DNA of 64,000 bases, from NCBI GenBank assembly GCA_012744475.1, contig JAAYBV010000029.1:28355-92354 (forward strand), read 5' to 3'. This document shows, one piece after another, positions 8,554 to 17,621 of this stretch (its first letter is position 1; each line of letters opens with the position of its first letter). The notes beneath the pieces are model-generated. The model was not told the DNA's origin and did not search any database. It saw only the letters and a program-made list of their open reading frames with translations. The stretch is from Phycisphaerae bacterium (lineage in GTDB: Bacteria; Planctomycetota; Phycisphaerae; Sedimentisphaerales; Anaerobacaceae). Position numbers and translations under genes: made by a program.

Positions 8554-11037
8554 TTATGGGATGCGCCATTCGAGGATGCCGGCGGAGAAGCCCTCGCGGA
8601 GCTGCACCTCGATGCGCAGGGCCGCCGTCGTGATCTCATCAAATGTCACGGTGTTGAAACGGTCCCTCTCCACGCCGTACGCCGCCGCGTTCGTGACCCT
8701 TCTCCACTCGTCTCCATTCTTGTACAGCAGTGTCCATGACCGGGGCACCCGGCAGCCACCGCCGCCAGCTTCGTCGTCGAACCAGTAGACCTGGACCCGG
8801 CGAATCGCACGCGGCTCCTTGAAATCATACTGGACCCATTCGGTCGTGCCCTTGTGCGGCCACCACGTGAAGCGGGGGATGTCGTGGTCGTTGGAATGGG
8901 CCGGCAGTTCCTCGTCGCTCAGGGCCGCGACGGTGTCGCCTTCGTGGCAGTGCGAGGCCTTGGCCGGGATCTTGCCCACACCCTCAACCGAGGGCAGTTG
9001 CCAGTCGGTTGCGTTCGCGCCTGCGCCGATCCACGGGAACGCGCTGATGCGCAGCCTCGCGCAGCCCATCGGGATCAGCGTGACCGTCTCCGTCGGTTCG
9101 TCCGACCGAACAGGGCTCTGTTGAACCTCGTCGATCAGGCCGCGAGAATCGGCCTGCCAGTTCGGGATCTTCCGAGCCCTGGCCGTCATCTCAATCGGCG
9201 CAGCGCCGGTCTCGAAAGGCTGGTCGTCGCCCGGCCAGCTTCGCTCCGTCACCTGAAACTGGGCTGCGACCGGCCTGGTCGGGTCGATGACGAGGCCATA
9301 ATTCCAGGCGGTCGTCGGGAAGGCGTCGAATGCGGGCCACTTGTCTGTGCCGCCGTAGCGAGCGTACTTCTCGCCGATCTTGAGCGAGTAGGTCAGCGGG
9401 CCGCGATCGACCGAGACGCAGTCTCCATTTCGGGGCCAGTAGCGCAGGCCGATCGTCATGGGCAGCGTCAGTTCGATCTTGTCCCCTTGCTTCCAGAGGC
9501 GGTCAAGCGCGATGTACGCCTGCGGCCGGGCGTGGACCTCGGCCCGCTGGCCGTTGATCTTCACGGCCGCGTCTTTGCACCAGCCGGGGACCCGCAGATA
9601 GAGCGGGAATTGAACGGGCGTTTCGGCAGCGACGGTCAGTCGGATCGTGTCCTCGAACGGATAGCGCGTCTGGGCCTTCAGTGTCACCTCGCTGCCGTCG
9701 CCGACCTTGGCGATGACCTCCGAAGCAGCATACAACACCGCCGCCAGGCCGTTGTCGGGCGTCGCCATCCACAGGTGTTCGGCGTAGTAGGGCCAGCCGT
9801 GCGCGACGTTGTGCTGGCAGCAGCGGTAGCTGTGCGGATTGTACGAGAGCATCTCACCGCCATTCTGGATGCCGGGGGCCTTGTTCGTGTGGTCGAGCTG
9901 GCAGACGTTCGGGCTGGTCAGATAGTGCAGGCCCTTCAGGTCGGCCGTCATCGAGGGCGGGAACGTGTTGAATGCGACGTCCTCGCAACGATCCGCCCAC
10001 TTCAGGTCGCCCGTGATCTTCAGCAGCATCTCGCAGGAGAGCATGAATTCGACCGACGCGCAGGTCTCGATGCCTTGTCTGGGGCCGTGGTAGCCCTTGC
10101 GGCAGTTTTCATCGCCTCCGAACATGCCGCCCGGGACCTCGCCGTAGGTGCCCCAGACCATTTCGTAGTTCCGTTCGGCCGCCAGGAGGTGGTGGCGGTC
10201 GTGGGACTGCTGATAGAACGTGGCCGGTGCGCGGAAGCACTCGGCGATATTGACGTTGTGCCAACTGGCGACCGTCTCATCCCAGCGCGCCATGTTGCGA
10301 TGAATCTTCTCGCCCAGCTCCAGCAGAAACGCCTCGCCCGTTCGGTTGTACAGCCAGTGGACGCTGGCGAGGTTGTCGCCGGCTCGTTGCTCCTGCCAGA
10401 AGGGCGGCAGGAATTGCTCGTCCGGGACGGCCAGTTCCCACTTGAAGTACTCGCGCATCAGGTCGATGACACGGGCGTCCTGCGTGTACTCGTAGTAGCT
10501 CTGGAGGGCGTTGAGCATGACCATATTGGGCCACAGGTCGGGCATCTTGTTCTCGTCGCGGCCGCTGGCCTTGTTGGCGAGCGGTCCGAACCAGCCGTCG
10601 GGCTGCCGGCTGGCGATGGTCGCCTCGATCCAGACCCTGGCTTCGTCGATGATCCGCTGGTCGCCCAAGACGTAGCCCATGTCGCCGAAGCCCTTGAGCC
10701 AGTAGGGCAGCTCTTCCCAAGGACTGTGACCTTCACTCGTCGGCGACAGCCAGGCGTTGCCGTCCTTGCGAAGGAACTGGCTGATTTCCCCCAGATGGCC
10801 CACGAAGCCGTTGGCCTGGAGTTCGAGCTGTGCGCGGACCCAGCCTTCCGGCTTGATCGCCCCGATCGGCAGCTTGATCAGCGGCTCCGGCGTCAAAGGT
10901 GGCCGGTTGCTGACGTAGAAGTCGTTGGTCCGCACCGTCGGCGGTGTCGAGACGACCTGCACCGTCGTCGCCCCATACAGGCTGGAGATAGGAACCAGGG
11001 TGAGGACTGCTGCGATAGCGATTCGCGACGTGTTCAT
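8554..11037 (-). CDS. secreted GH127-type glycosidase (DUF1680 family)
   Basis: 827 aa from ATG 11037, with AGGAGG 5 nt upstream. Signal peptide 1-23 (ISSLYGA). The (alpha/alpha)6 barrel carries the family hallmarks: GGDEN with E310 as likely acid/base, IETCAS with zinc ligands E324 and C326, and SYRCCQHN with C406-C407, the pair holding the cysteine nucleophile and zinc ligand in beta-L-arabinofuranosidase HypBA1. The usual beta-sandwich follows, and about 120 C-terminal residues (WVQYDFKEPRAIRRVQVYWF) resemble a discoidin-like module. GH127 and relatives release L-arabinose or other sugars from plant glycans. It is convergent with the ClpN gene and far from the main sugar locus. Exact linkage is not predictable. 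Confidence 0.85.
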   Translation of the reverse strand: MNTSRIAIAAVLTLVPISSLYGATTVQVVSTPPTVRTNDFYVSNRPPLTPEPLIKLPIGAIKPEGWVRAQLELQANGFVGHLGEISQFLRKDGNAWLSPTSEGHSPWEELPYWLKGFGDMGYVLGDQRIIDEARVWIEATIASRQPDGWFGPLANKASGRDENKMPDLWPNMVMLNALQSYYEYTQDARVIDLMREYFKWELAVPDEQFLPPFWQEQRAGDNLASVHWLYNRTGEAFLLELGEKIHRNMARWDETVASWHNVNIAECFRAPATFYQQSHDRHHLLAAERNYEMVWGTYGEVPGGMFGGDENCRKGYHGPRQGIETCASVEFMLSCEMLLKITGDLKWADRCEDVAFNTFPPSMTADLKGLHYLTSPNVCQLDHTNKAPGIQNGGEMLSYNPHSYRCCQHNVAHGWPYYAEHLWMATPDNGLAAVLYAASEVIAKVGDGSEVTLKAQTRYPFEDTIRLTVAAETPVQFPLYLRVPGWCKDAAVKINGQRAEVHARPQAYIALDRLWKQGDKIELTLPMTIGLRYWPRNGDCVSVDRGPLTYSLKIGEKYARYGGTDKWPAFDAFPTTAWNYGLVIDPTRPVAAQFQVTERSWPGDDQPFETGAAPIEMTARARKIPNWQADSRGLIDEVQQSPVRSDEPTETVTLIPMGCARLRISAFPWIGAGANATDWQLPSVEGVGKIPAKASHCHEGDTVAALSDEELPAHSNDHDIPRFTWWPHKGTTEWVQYDFKEPRAIRRVQVYWFDDEAGGGGCRVPRSWTLLYKNGDEWRRVTNAAAYGVERDRFNTVTFDEITTAALRIEVQLREGFSAGILEWRIP

Positions 11038-11210
11038 TGAGGCCTCCTGTGTCAATGATCCGTAGGGCACGCTGGGCGCGACCAAGCTGGAAAGCGGCCC
11101 AAGCCTGCCTTTTCTTACACCGCCGGAGCATACCAGATTCCCCGCTCGACACAACCGCCCCTGCATGGTGAAAGAACGGAAAAAATCCGAGAAAGAAATG
11201 CCAAAAAAGG

Positions 11211-11241
11211 TTGACAAATACATGATAGTCGTAAATATATT
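11211..11241 (+). promoter_or_regulatory. candidate promoter of the DUF2975/HTH operon
   Basis: A consensus -35 TTGACA (11211-11216) is followed by an AT-rich stretch with overlapping -10 choices: AATATA at 11234 (17-bp spacer) or TATATT at 11236 (19-bp spacer). The island is strikingly AT-rich for this genome and lies about 60 nt before the ATG at 11299. The HTH protein encoded downstream may bind here, but no clear dyad is visible. Confidence 0.55.
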
Positions 11242-11298
11242 ATTGCTTAGGATTGTATGGAGTCACACTTCTGGCATATCGTTTTGGGAGAGTCGATC

Positions 11299-11811
11299 AT
11301 GAAAACCAGCTTCATTGCCGAGAATCGAGGATTTCTGAGGCTTTGTGCGGGTGCGGCGCGTTTCTATGGCCTGCTGCTGTTGTTTGTGGCGGGGATGGCG
11401 GCGGTTGGCCTGGCCGTCGGCGGTGGATCGGGGATTGGTGTGCCGGCCGCGGCGAGAGCGTCGTTTTGGTTCACGGGCCTGTCGCAGCTATTGACGCTCA
11501 TCCTGGGTGGTTTGCTGGCGTTGGCCTTAGCCGAGTTCATTCGGTACTTGATGGAAGGCGAAGGTGAGCCAAAGTGGATTCTCAGACACGCAGACAAAGT
11601 CCTCTTCGTCTACGCGGTTCTCATCGTTATCGTGTCTGTCTCTCTGGCGGGAAGGTCCATGCCGGGCGGGTGGCGGAGTGATTTCTCCCATCTCATCCCG
11701 CTGGTGTTTGCGGTGATCGACACGGTGGGACAGCCTCTGATCCTTGTCGGCATCGGCATTGCATTGCGGAAGATTCTGCCGATCATCCAGGAATCCAAGA
11801 CGCTCGTATAG
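11299..11811 (+). CDS. DUF2975-like membrane protein
   Basis: 170 aa from ATG 11299 (GGAGAG 6 nt upstream; the longer frame from 11257 lacks a site). Four transmembrane segments are visible: GLLLLFVAGMAAVGLAV, a LSQLLTLILGGLLALALA segment, VLFVYAVLIVIVSVSLA, and a C-terminal PLILVGIGIALRKIL. This topology, and the HTH gene starting 10 nt after its stop, match the DUF2975/YoaS-YozG type of pair found in many Firmicutes and Bacteroidota. The function of that pair is not established. I infer a membrane partner whose level or state controls the small regulator. Confidence 0.7.
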   Translation: MKTSFIAENRGFLRLCAGAARFYGLLLLFVAGMAAVGLAVGGGSGIGVPAAARASFWFTGLSQLLTLILGGLLALALAEFIRYLMEGEGEPKWILRHADKVLFVYAVLIVIVSVSLAGRSMPGGWRSDFSHLIPLVFAVIDTVGQPLILVGIGIALRKILPIIQESKTLV

Positions 11812-11821
11812 GGACGCTCTT

Positions 11822-12052
11822 ATGATTCGCATCAAACTGGGCCATCTGCTGCTCGACCGTGACATGAAGCTCAAGGATTTGGCCGAGCGGACGGGGCTGG
11901 CCGTGAACAACCTGAGCATCCTCAAGACGAACAAGGCCAAAGCGATCCGCTTCTCCACGCTCGAATTGCTCTGCCGGGAACTCCAATGCACGCCCGGCGA
12001 GTTGATCGAGTTCGTCCCCGGCCCCGATCCCGATCCCGACCCTGACACGTAA
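11822..12052 (+). CDS. Cro/CI-type HTH regulator (YozG-like)
   Basis: 76 aa from ATG 11822, 10 nt after the DUF2975 stop. A complete Xre-type helix-turn-helix covers residues 6-65 (MKLKDLAERTGLAVNNLSIL ... STLELLCRELQCTPGELIEF). It is close to YozG-like regulators, which consist of little more than this domain. The C-terminus is an odd acidic PDPDPDPDT tail made from a short GA(T/C)CCC-type repeat, which may be unstable in length. It probably represses or activates its own operon promoter at 11211. Confidence 0.85.
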   Translation: MIRIKLGHLLLDRDMKLKDLAERTGLAVNNLSILKTNKAKAIRFSTLELLCRELQCTPGELIEFVPGPDPDPDPDT

Positions 12053-12104
12053 GATCCGCATGGGCTTGTTCGTAGTGACGCTGTGAGGTGTTCGCTGCAT
12101 CACT

Positions 12105-12317
12105 CTGACTTGCGACCTGCTTGGACTCATCGCAGCCCTGTTCTGGCTGATCCAACTGATCGATCTGTTCATCCGTGATCTGCGCGATTTCGAGAGTCAC
12201 ACGCACAAGCTGACTTGGTTCCTGGTCCTGGTATCCGGCTCCGTCGTCGGTGCCGTCTGGTACTACTTCTGGACACGTCGCATCATCGCCGCCAAGGCGG
12301 AGAGAACAAAATCGTGA
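12105..12317 (+). CDS. PLDc_N-like small membrane protein, start uncertain
   Basis: An open frame after TGA 12084-12086 encodes TCDLLGLIAALFWLIQLIDL, a polar linker, then a second hydrophobic segment (LTWFLVLVSGSVVGAVWYYF) and TRRIIAAKAERTKS before TGA 12315-12317. This two-helix layout with a W near the second helix and a Tyr pair near its end resembles the phospholipase-D-nuclease N-terminal (PLDc_N) domain, which often accompanies small HTH/membrane pairs. No ATG, GTG or TTG is available in frame; CTG 12105 or ATC 12099 would be needed, with GAGGTG at 12085-12090 upstream. It may use a rare start, or its 5' end may be damaged. About 71 codons. Confidence 0.45.
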   Translation: MTCDLLGLIAALFWLIQLIDLFIRDLRDFESHTHKLTWFLVLVSGSVVGAVWYYFWTRRIIAAKAERTKS

Positions 12318-12379
12318 ACCACACGGTCAGTGTTCACGCTCCGTGGACTGCCAACCCGGCCCTTGTGACCGAAGGCGGG

Positions 12380-13282
12380 CTATGCATGCGCCAGGGCGGC
12401 GGCGCCGAGGACGGCGGCAACTCCGCCTGCGACGGAGCGGATGGTGGGGTGTTCCTTGTCCAGGAGCATGGTGAAGGGGATCACGACGAGCGGCGTGGTG
12501 GCTACGATGGACAGGACGATGCCGGTGGGGGCGACCGCGAGGGCCCACTGGTAGCAGGCAACGCCGATGGCCGGGCCGCACAGGGCGTTAGCGATGACCC
12601 AGGGCCAGGCGCGCCGCCAGCGGTGTTCCACGACAAGAGTCTCCTCTGTCACAGCCGGGGGCTTGCGGCAGTGGTTGACCAGCAGAACGATGGCCGTCAG
12701 AAGCAGACCGCCCAGAATTCGCTGGTAGGCCGCCGTGCCACCGTCGACTTGCTGGCCTGCGTTTCGGGCGAGATCGAAGCCCTTTCGCGTGAGGACTGCG
12801 CCGCCGCCCTGTCCGAGGGCCGCGACGACACCGAGCGCGATCCCGATGTACCACGTGCGGGCGGGAACCGGCATCCGCCTGTCGGGCGCCAAAGCCGCGA
12901 ACACGCCGACCAGGATCACGGAACTCCAGAGAATCTGCGGACTGCTGAGCCGCGTGCCCAGCCAGAGCCATTCCATGACGGCTCCGATCGGAGCGGCCAG
13001 GCACAGGCACAGGAGCACCGCCAGTCTTGGCCCAATGCGGTAGTAGGCCCCGTAGAGGGCCAGATCACCCACGCCGAACCCGATCACCCCGCTGGCGAAC
13101 AGCCACGGCAGACCGGCGCCGTCCAGGCCGCCGCCAAAGGTGTGGGCCCACAGGGCCAGACACACCGTGGCTAACATCAGCCGGCTCAGGTTGGCCGTAC
13201 CGGCGCCGAGCAGGCGGGTGGTGCGCCCTGCGCTGACGGCGGACATGGCGAACAGAATGGATGTGACGATGGCCTGGATCAT
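12380..13282 (-). CDS. EamA/DMT-superfamily transporter
   Basis: 300 aa, starting at ATG 13282 only 3 nt after the Nudix stop, so the two are surely co-transcribed. Ten hydrophobic segments form the two five-helix EamA repeats. The first repeat contains ASGVIGFGVGDLALYGAYYR and LAAPIGAVMEWLWLG; the second contains ANALCGPAIGVACYQWAL and VATTPLVVIPFTMLLDKE. The paired proline-rich ends of helices are typical of drug/metabolite exporters. The substrate is unknown; co-expression with a Nudix hydrolase might suggest a nucleotide or metabolite export role, but that is weak inference. Confidence 0.8.
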   Translation of the reverse strand: MIQAIVTSILFAMSAVSAGRTTRLLGAGTANLSRLMLATVCLALWAHTFGGGLDGAGLPWLFASGVIGFGVGDLALYGAYYRIGPRLAVLLCLCLAAPIGAVMEWLWLGTRLSSPQILWSSVILVGVFAALAPDRRMPVPARTWYIGIALGVVAALGQGGGAVLTRKGFDLARNAGQQVDGGTAAYQRILGGLLLTAIVLLVNHCRKPPAVTEETLVVEHRWRRAWPWVIANALCGPAIGVACYQWALAVAPTGIVLSIVATTPLVVIPFTMLLDKEHPTIRSVAGGVAAVLGAAALAHA

Positions 13283-13285
13283 CCG

Positions 13286-13906
13286 TCAGTCGAAATCGGT
13301 GGGCAGGGAGGGATCGCGCAGGTGGTCGAACATGCGGGCGATCTGGAAGGGCAGGGTGCGGCTGATTGAGAGGGCCGGGATGGCGTCCTCGGCGAAGAAT
13401 CCGACGCCCGTCGTTTCGTGGCTTTCCGTGGCCTGGCCTCCCGTGATCTCGCAGAGGAAGAACAGCTTGTAGATATGGAACGGGATGGGGGGCAGATGCG
13501 GATGCTTGCTGCGGTCGTAGACCGCCGCCAGCTTGTGGACCCGGGCCTCGAAGCCCGACTCCTCGAATATCTCGCGGACGACCGCCTCCGACGGGCTCTG
13601 GCAGGGGTCGGCCCACCCGCCGGGAAGCGTCCAGCCGCCGTCGAGCGCCTCGCGGACCAGCAGAATCTTCCCATCGCGAAAAGCGGCGCCGCGCACGTCC
13701 ACCTTGGGCGTCGCATAGCCTTCTTCCCGTGAGAGCAGATCGATGACGCTTTCTTTGTCGAGGTCGAACCCGTCGGCCATCATTTCGGCCGCGATCTCCC
13801 GGAGTTGCTCGTACCGTTCGATGTCGTACGGATTGTCGGAGAAGGTCAGGCCGTTCTGCGCCAGCGCGGCCACTTGCTTCGCCCATTTCAGCCAGTTTGG
13901 TTCCAT
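13286..13906 (-). CDS. Nudix hydrolase with N-terminal Nudix-associated domain
   Basis: 206 aa from ATG 13906; another ATG sits two codons upstream and neither has a strong SD. Residues 1-60 match the helical domain that precedes some ADP-ribose-pyrophosphatase-like Nudix proteins (WLKWAKQVAALAQNGLTFSDN ... YDIERYEQLREIA). The Nudix box is at 97-119: GWADPC, then VVREIFEESGF with metal ligands E112, E115 and E116. The first conserved Glu of the box is Gln (Q103). It probably hydrolyses a nucleoside diphosphate linked to a sugar or similar group in the cytoplasm. It is the first gene of a two-gene unit with the EamA carrier. Confidence 0.85.
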   Translation of the reverse strand: MEPNWLKWAKQVAALAQNGLTFSDNPYDIERYEQLREIAAEMMADGFDLDKESVIDLLSREEGYATPKVDVRGAAFRDGKILLVREALDGGWTLPGGWADPCQSPSEAVVREIFEESGFEARVHKLAAVYDRSKHPHLPPIPFHIYKLFFLCEITGGQATESHETTGVGFFAEDAIPALSISRTLPFQIARMFDHLRDPSLPTDFD

Positions 13907-14112
13907 GTGCATGAGCTTCGCATGAAGAGGGCCGAATGTAAAGACAGCTTCGTGGCGGGCACGGCGGATTCGATACCTCCGGATGGGTGTGAACCTTGCT
14001 GCAAGCCTGGCCGTATATACCTTCCGAGGGGCCGGTGGTGTTGTTGTATTTGCGTACCGCGGTCTGAGGTGGCTCATTCGCCAATACACGCGTCCATTAC
14101 AGGGGGTGCGAG

Positions 14113-14373
14113 ATGAGCGCGCATGCAGGGAAATCACTGACGGCCGAGCAGATCCGCACGCTTCTGGACCAGTTGGAACGGGCTGCCACGCGGGAGGCCT
14201 GTTGGTCGTGCCAATGCCTCCAAGGGTTCATCACGGAACTCGAGTCGGATGCGGCGGCGGATGCCAGGGGACTGCTGGAGGCATACGAAGTCCGACCTGA
14301 ACGGCGGCACGGCAGCCTGGGCTGTCGGCCTTGCCCTCCGGCAGACCTGTTTGCCCTGACCCTGAGGGTGTAG
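14113..14373 (+). CDS. small Cys-pair protein of unknown function
   Basis: 86 aa from ATG 14113, with AGGGGG about 6 nt upstream. Residues 10-30 form an amphipathic helix (LTAEQIRTLLDQLERAAT). It is followed by CWSCQC, a second helix (FITELESDAAADARGLLEAY), and a late GCRPCPPADLF motif. Five Cys in two clusters suggest zinc or iron-sulfur binding. I do not recognise the family. The coding frame is supported by the ribosome site and by the regular spacing of helices and Cys motifs. It stands alone between the Nudix gene and typA. Confidence 0.6.
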   Translation: MSAHAGKSLTAEQIRTLLDQLERAATREACWSCQCLQGFITELESDAAADARGLLEAYEVRPERRHGSLGCRPCPPADLFALTLRV

Positions 14374-14597
14374 CAAAGCCGGCTGGTGACCGGTGGCGTC
14401 ATCCGCCTCGGCTTGCCGCTGCCACTTGGTCCCGTCGTCCTGACGCGGCCGGATACCTCTCCTGAGCCAGTTTGGCTCCAGGCTCATTGACTTGGCCGTC
14501 ATTTCACGCGATTCGATCGATTTCTGCCTCTTCCATGCTCGTTACCGCCTCGCGGCGTGTGCGTTCTCGGCAGAGCTTGTTTTTTTTGCAGATATTT

Positions 14598-14626
14598 TTG
14601 CATACGGGCAAGAATCCTGATACACT
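14598..14626 (+). promoter_or_regulatory. promoter of typA
   Basis: TTGCAT (14598-14603) and TACACT (14621-14626) are separated by exactly 17 bp, close to sigma-70 consensus. The predicted start point is about 90 nt before the typA ATG. The rest of the 348-bp gap 14374-14721 has a T-rich run just upstream of the -35 and no gene. Confidence 0.65.
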
Positions 14627-14721
14627 ACTGGGCTTACCTCATGGGGGTGGCTCCGCCTCGGTCGTGAGTCGGGGGCAAGTAGCGGAGTTCAGGCAGGTTA
14701 TGTATCTGAGGATTGCGGTGT

Positions 14722-16578
14722 ATGTATGCTGAAATGGTGCGTAACGTGGCGATCATCGCCCACGTGGACCATGGCAAGACAACGCTGGTGGACCAGCTTC
14801 TGTATCAGTCAGGCATGTTTCGCAACGAGGAATTGGACAGGCTGGCTGGCGGCGAGTACGGCCTGATCATGGACTCCAACCCCATCGAGCGCGAGCGCGG
14901 GATCACCATCCTGAGCAAGAACTGCGCGATCCAGTACTTCGACACCGACGGAACCGAGTACAAGATCAACATCGTCGATACGCCGGGGCACGCCGATTTC
15001 GGTGGCGAGGTCGAGCGGGTTCTCAAGATGACCGATGGGGTTCTGCTCATCGTCGATGCCTTCGAGGGGCCTATGCCCCAGACGCGGTTCGTGCTGACCA
15101 AGGCTCTCCAGCATGGGCTCAAGCCCATCCTGGTGGTCAACAAGGCAGACCGGGCAGACGCGCGGCCCGACGACGTCGTCAACGAGGTTTTCGACCTGTT
15201 CGTCGACCTCGAGGCGGACGACGAGGCGCTGGATTTTCCCGTGCTGTTCGCCTCGGCCAAAGAGGGTTGGGCCACTGCCGATCTGGCCAAGCCCAGCAAC
15301 AATCTCAAGCCGGTCTACGATGCCATCATCCGGTCGGTGCCGGCCCCGAGAGTCGATCCCGACCGTCCTCTGCAGATGCTGGTGACCACGCTGGAGTACT
15401 CCGACTACGTCGGGCGAGTGGCGATCGGCAAGGTCTTCGCCGGGCGGCTGAGACAGGCCCAGTCGGTGACAGTGATCGACAAGGCGGGACGCCACACCCA
15501 GCAGAAGGTGGTGCAGTTGTACGAGTTCGAGGGCTTGGGCAAGAAGCGGGCGCTGGAGGTGCGGGCCGGCGACATCTGCGCCGTGGCGGGCCTGGACCCG
15601 GTTGACATCGGCGATACGATCGCCTGCCCGGATGAGCCGAGCGCACTGCGGGTTGTGGCGATCGACGAGCCGACGATGAGCATGACCTTTCATGTCAACA
15701 ACGGTCCCTTCGCCGGAAGGGAGGGCAAGTACGTCACCTCGCTGCATCTGCGGGATCGTTTGTACAAGGAGCTTCAGACGAACGTGGCGTTGCGGGTTGA
15801 GCCGGGCGAGAGCGCCGATGCGTACGTTGTCTCCGGTCGGGGCCTGATGCACCTCGGAATTCTTCTGGAGAACATGCGGCGCGAGGGCTACGAGGTCTGC
15901 GTGGGCAAGCCGGAGGTCATCATTAAGATGGTCAAGGGGTACCGGCAGGAGCCGATCGAGCGGCTGGTGATCGAATGCCCGGCCGAGTGCCAGAGCGCCG
16001 TCATGAGTCTGATCGGGAACCGGCGCAGCGAGATGATCAAGATGGACTCCAAGAGCGGCGTCAACGATTACGTCCACATGGAGTTCATGATTCCATCGCG
16101 GGGGCTATTCGGTCTCAATGCGCGCATCCTCACCGCCACGCAGGGCCGGGCGGTGATGCACCACACGTTCGAGAGGTACGAGCCGATGCGCGGCTCGATC
16201 CCGCAGCGGCAGGCGGGGGTGATGATCGCCACCGAGACCGGCACGGTTACCGCGTACGCGCTCGATGCGCTGTACGATCGCGGCGTGTTCTTCGTGCGAC
16301 CAGGCGACGAGGTCTACGAGGGCCAGGTCGTCGGCGAGCACTGCAAGGACAACGACATTCCTGTCAATCCGGCCAAGACCAAGCAACTGACGAACATGCG
16401 CACGTCATCGAAAGACGATGCGGCCCGCGTGCGGCCGGCCCGCCTGATGAGCCTCGAGGTGAGCCTGGAGTACATCCAGCAGGATGAACTGGTAGAGGTT
16501 TGCCCGAAATCGATTCGGATTCGCAAGCGCTTCCTCAAAGAAGCCGACCGGCGTCGCGCTGCAAGGCGCGAAGGCTGA
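14722..16578 (+). CDS. typA: GTPase TypA/BipA
   Basis: 618 aa from ATG 14722; ATG 14734 (MVRNVAII) is a possible alternative. It is a translational GTPase with G1 AHVDHGKTT, switch-[11 protein letters not shown]3 [16 protein letters not shown] and G4 NKADR, then domain II, two EF-G-like alpha/beta domains and the TypA-specific C-terminal domain ([20 protein letters not shown], then [14 protein letters not shown]). The length is normal for the family. TypA binds the 70S ribosome and helps ribosome assembly and stress or cold adaptation. The C-terminus ends in a basic tail (RRRAARREG). Promoter at 14598-14626. Confidence 0.95.
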   Translation: MYAEMVRNVAIIAHVDHGKTTLVDQLLYQSGMFRNEELDRLAGGEYGLIMDSNPIERERGITILSKNCAIQYFDTDGTEYKINIVDTPGHADFGGEVERVLKMTDGVLLIVDAFEGPMPQTRFVLTKALQHGLKPILVVNKADRADARPDDVVNEVFDLFVDLEADDEALDFPVLFASAKEGWATADLAKPSNNLKPVYDAIIRSVPAPRVDPDRPLQMLVTTLEYSDYVGRVAIGKVFAGRLRQAQSVTVIDKAGRHTQQKVVQLYEFEGLGKKRALEVRAGDICAVAGLDPVDIGDTIACPDEPSALRVVAIDEPTMSMTFHVNNGPFAGREGKYVTSLHLRDRLYKELQTNVALRVEPGESADAYVVSGRGLMHLGILLENMRREGYEVCVGKPEVIIKMVKGYRQEPIERLVIECPAECQSAVMSLIGNRRSEMIKMDSKSGVNDYVHMEFMIPSRGLFGLNARILTATQGRAVMHHTFERYEPMRGSIPQRQAGVMIATETGTVTAYALDALYDRGVFFVRPGDEVYEGQVVGEHCKDNDIPVNPAKTKQLTNMRTSSKDDAARVRPARLMSLEVSLEYIQQDELVEVCPKSIRIRKRFLKEADRRRAARREG

Positions 16579-16593
16579 ACCACCGATTCGGAT

Positions 16594-17265
16594 CTATCGA
16601 CGCCGGCCTCCCACGGCGCCGACAACGTCAGGCAGTCCGGACGCGGAATTGTAGCCTCCATACCCGGCGCCGAGGCTTTGGCCATAGCCTCCCATCGGAC
16701 TGCCATAGCCCTGGCCGTAGCTGCTACCCATCATTCCGCCGCCCATCATCATTCGCGTCGTTCCGGGGCTCGGCGCGTACGACGGCTCGGCCACAAGATC
16801 GGTGACGTCGTAGACGCGCGGCACGCTCTTGCGGACGGGCAGGGCGTCGACCGTCGCGATGATAATCACACCGCTGTCTACGGTATATCCAAGCCGGGCG
16901 GCGCTGCCCGCGGAAACTGACAGCAGCAGGGTCTCCAGGTACTGACGCAGACGCAGGCCGGGAATGCTGTCGAACCCGATCGGGGTCTCGCGATCGATGT
17001 CCGCGCTGTCGCCAATTTGCCGCCAGAGCACGATGATGTTCAGTGGAGGGCTGGTTGCGTTCCGCAGGACGTCGATCGCTTCGCCGAACGCCGTATCGCG
17101 CGTCAGTGTTGCCGGGCTGGCCGTCGGCCTGGGTGTTGGCCTCGGGGCGGATGGCCTCAGCGGGGCGGCCGCCTGGCCGGCGGCGCAGAAGAGCATTGCC
17201 ACCAGCGGGGCAAGCCACCTTGACCCGGCGATTCTCAGTCGCGTTGTCACAGACGTTTTGTCCAT
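16594..17265 (-). CDS. secreted STN-like protein with Gly/Met-rich tail
   Basis: 223 aa from ATG 17265, with GAGGCCGGT upstream. Signal peptide 1-33 ends GQAAA, followed by a Pro-rich spacer (PSAPRPTPRPTASP). Residues 55-150 resemble the secretin/TonB N-terminal (STN) fold as seen in many Planctomycetota proteins: AFGEAIDVLRN, NIIVLW, LRQYLETLLLSV, LGYTVDSGVIIIAT, then RVYDVTDLV. The last 70 residues are a Gly/Met/Tyr-rich low-complexity tail (MMMGGGMMGSSYGQ). There is no secretin channel domain. Its role is unknown; it might bind a secretin or simply be an envelope protein. Convergent with typA, 15 bp apart. Confidence 0.65.
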   Translation of the reverse strand: MDKTSVTTRLRIAGSRWLAPLVAMLFCAAGQAAAPLRPSAPRPTPRPTASPATLTRDTAFGEAIDVLRNATSPPLNIIVLWRQIGDSADIDRETPIGFDSIPGLRLRQYLETLLLSVSAGSAARLGYTVDSGVIIIATVDALPVRKSVPRVYDVTDLVAEPSYAPSPGTTRMMMGGGMMGSSYGQGYGSPMGGYGQSLGAGYGGYNSASGLPDVVGAVGGRRR

Positions 17266-17392
17266 ACCGGCCTCGGCTCCGTCAAATGCGTCGTCAATCT
17301 CCGTCGAACGACTCTTTCATTCGTACCAACAGCAGAATGCGGCCGCAAGGCCGACGTTTCACCACGAGCCGGCAAAATTCTGCTTACACTTT

Positions 17393-17416
17393 TGTGGCCA
17401 GCGCGGCGTGGCCACA
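17393..17416. repeat. inverted repeat (possible 3' hairpin)
   Basis: TGTGGCCA (17393-17400) is inverted at 17409-17416 with an 8-nt loop. It lies 13 bp beyond the stop of the 63-aa minus-strand gene. It has no T run on either strand, so at most it is a mRNA-end structure. The rest of 17266-17429 shows nothing. Confidence 0.35.
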
Positions 17417-17429
17417 GCCCTTGCATTCG

Positions 17430-17621
17430 CTACCCCGGCTGCGCAGCCAGCGGGGCGAGCTTCTCCAGGAGGCCTTGGAGGAGCTCCTGCCTCCTTCGCA
17501 ACGCCCCTCGGAAGTCCCGGTCGTCTGTGTGAGAGATCTCGGTGTGCAGGTCCGACAGGTAATTCTCGACCACATCCCGGAGGGTGGTGGTCTCCTGTTC
17601 CGTCAAGTCGATCATATTCAT
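17430..17621 (-). CDS. small helical protein of unknown function
   Basis: 63 aa from ATG 17621, with AGGAG 7 nt upstream. The protein is almost wholly helical and charged: LTEQETTTLRDVVENYLSDL, HTEISHTDDRDFRGALRRRQ, LLQGLLEKLAPL. The second segment carries the pattern HTDxRDFR, which I associate with short uncharacterised bacterial proteins of about 60-70 residues that probably form a helical hairpin. No transmembrane or metal motif is present. The strong ribosome site makes it a credible gene. Confidence 0.6.
   Translation of the reverse strand: MNMIDLTEQETTTLRDVVENYLSDLHTEISHTDDRDFRGALRRRQELLQGLLEKLAPLAAQPG

Noticed and set aside
8854..11040. A 728-codon open frame opposite the GH127 gene
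   Set aside because: Its composition (Arg, Gly, Val, Asp) is that of an antisense shadow of a high-GC gene. It has no motif and no ribosome site.
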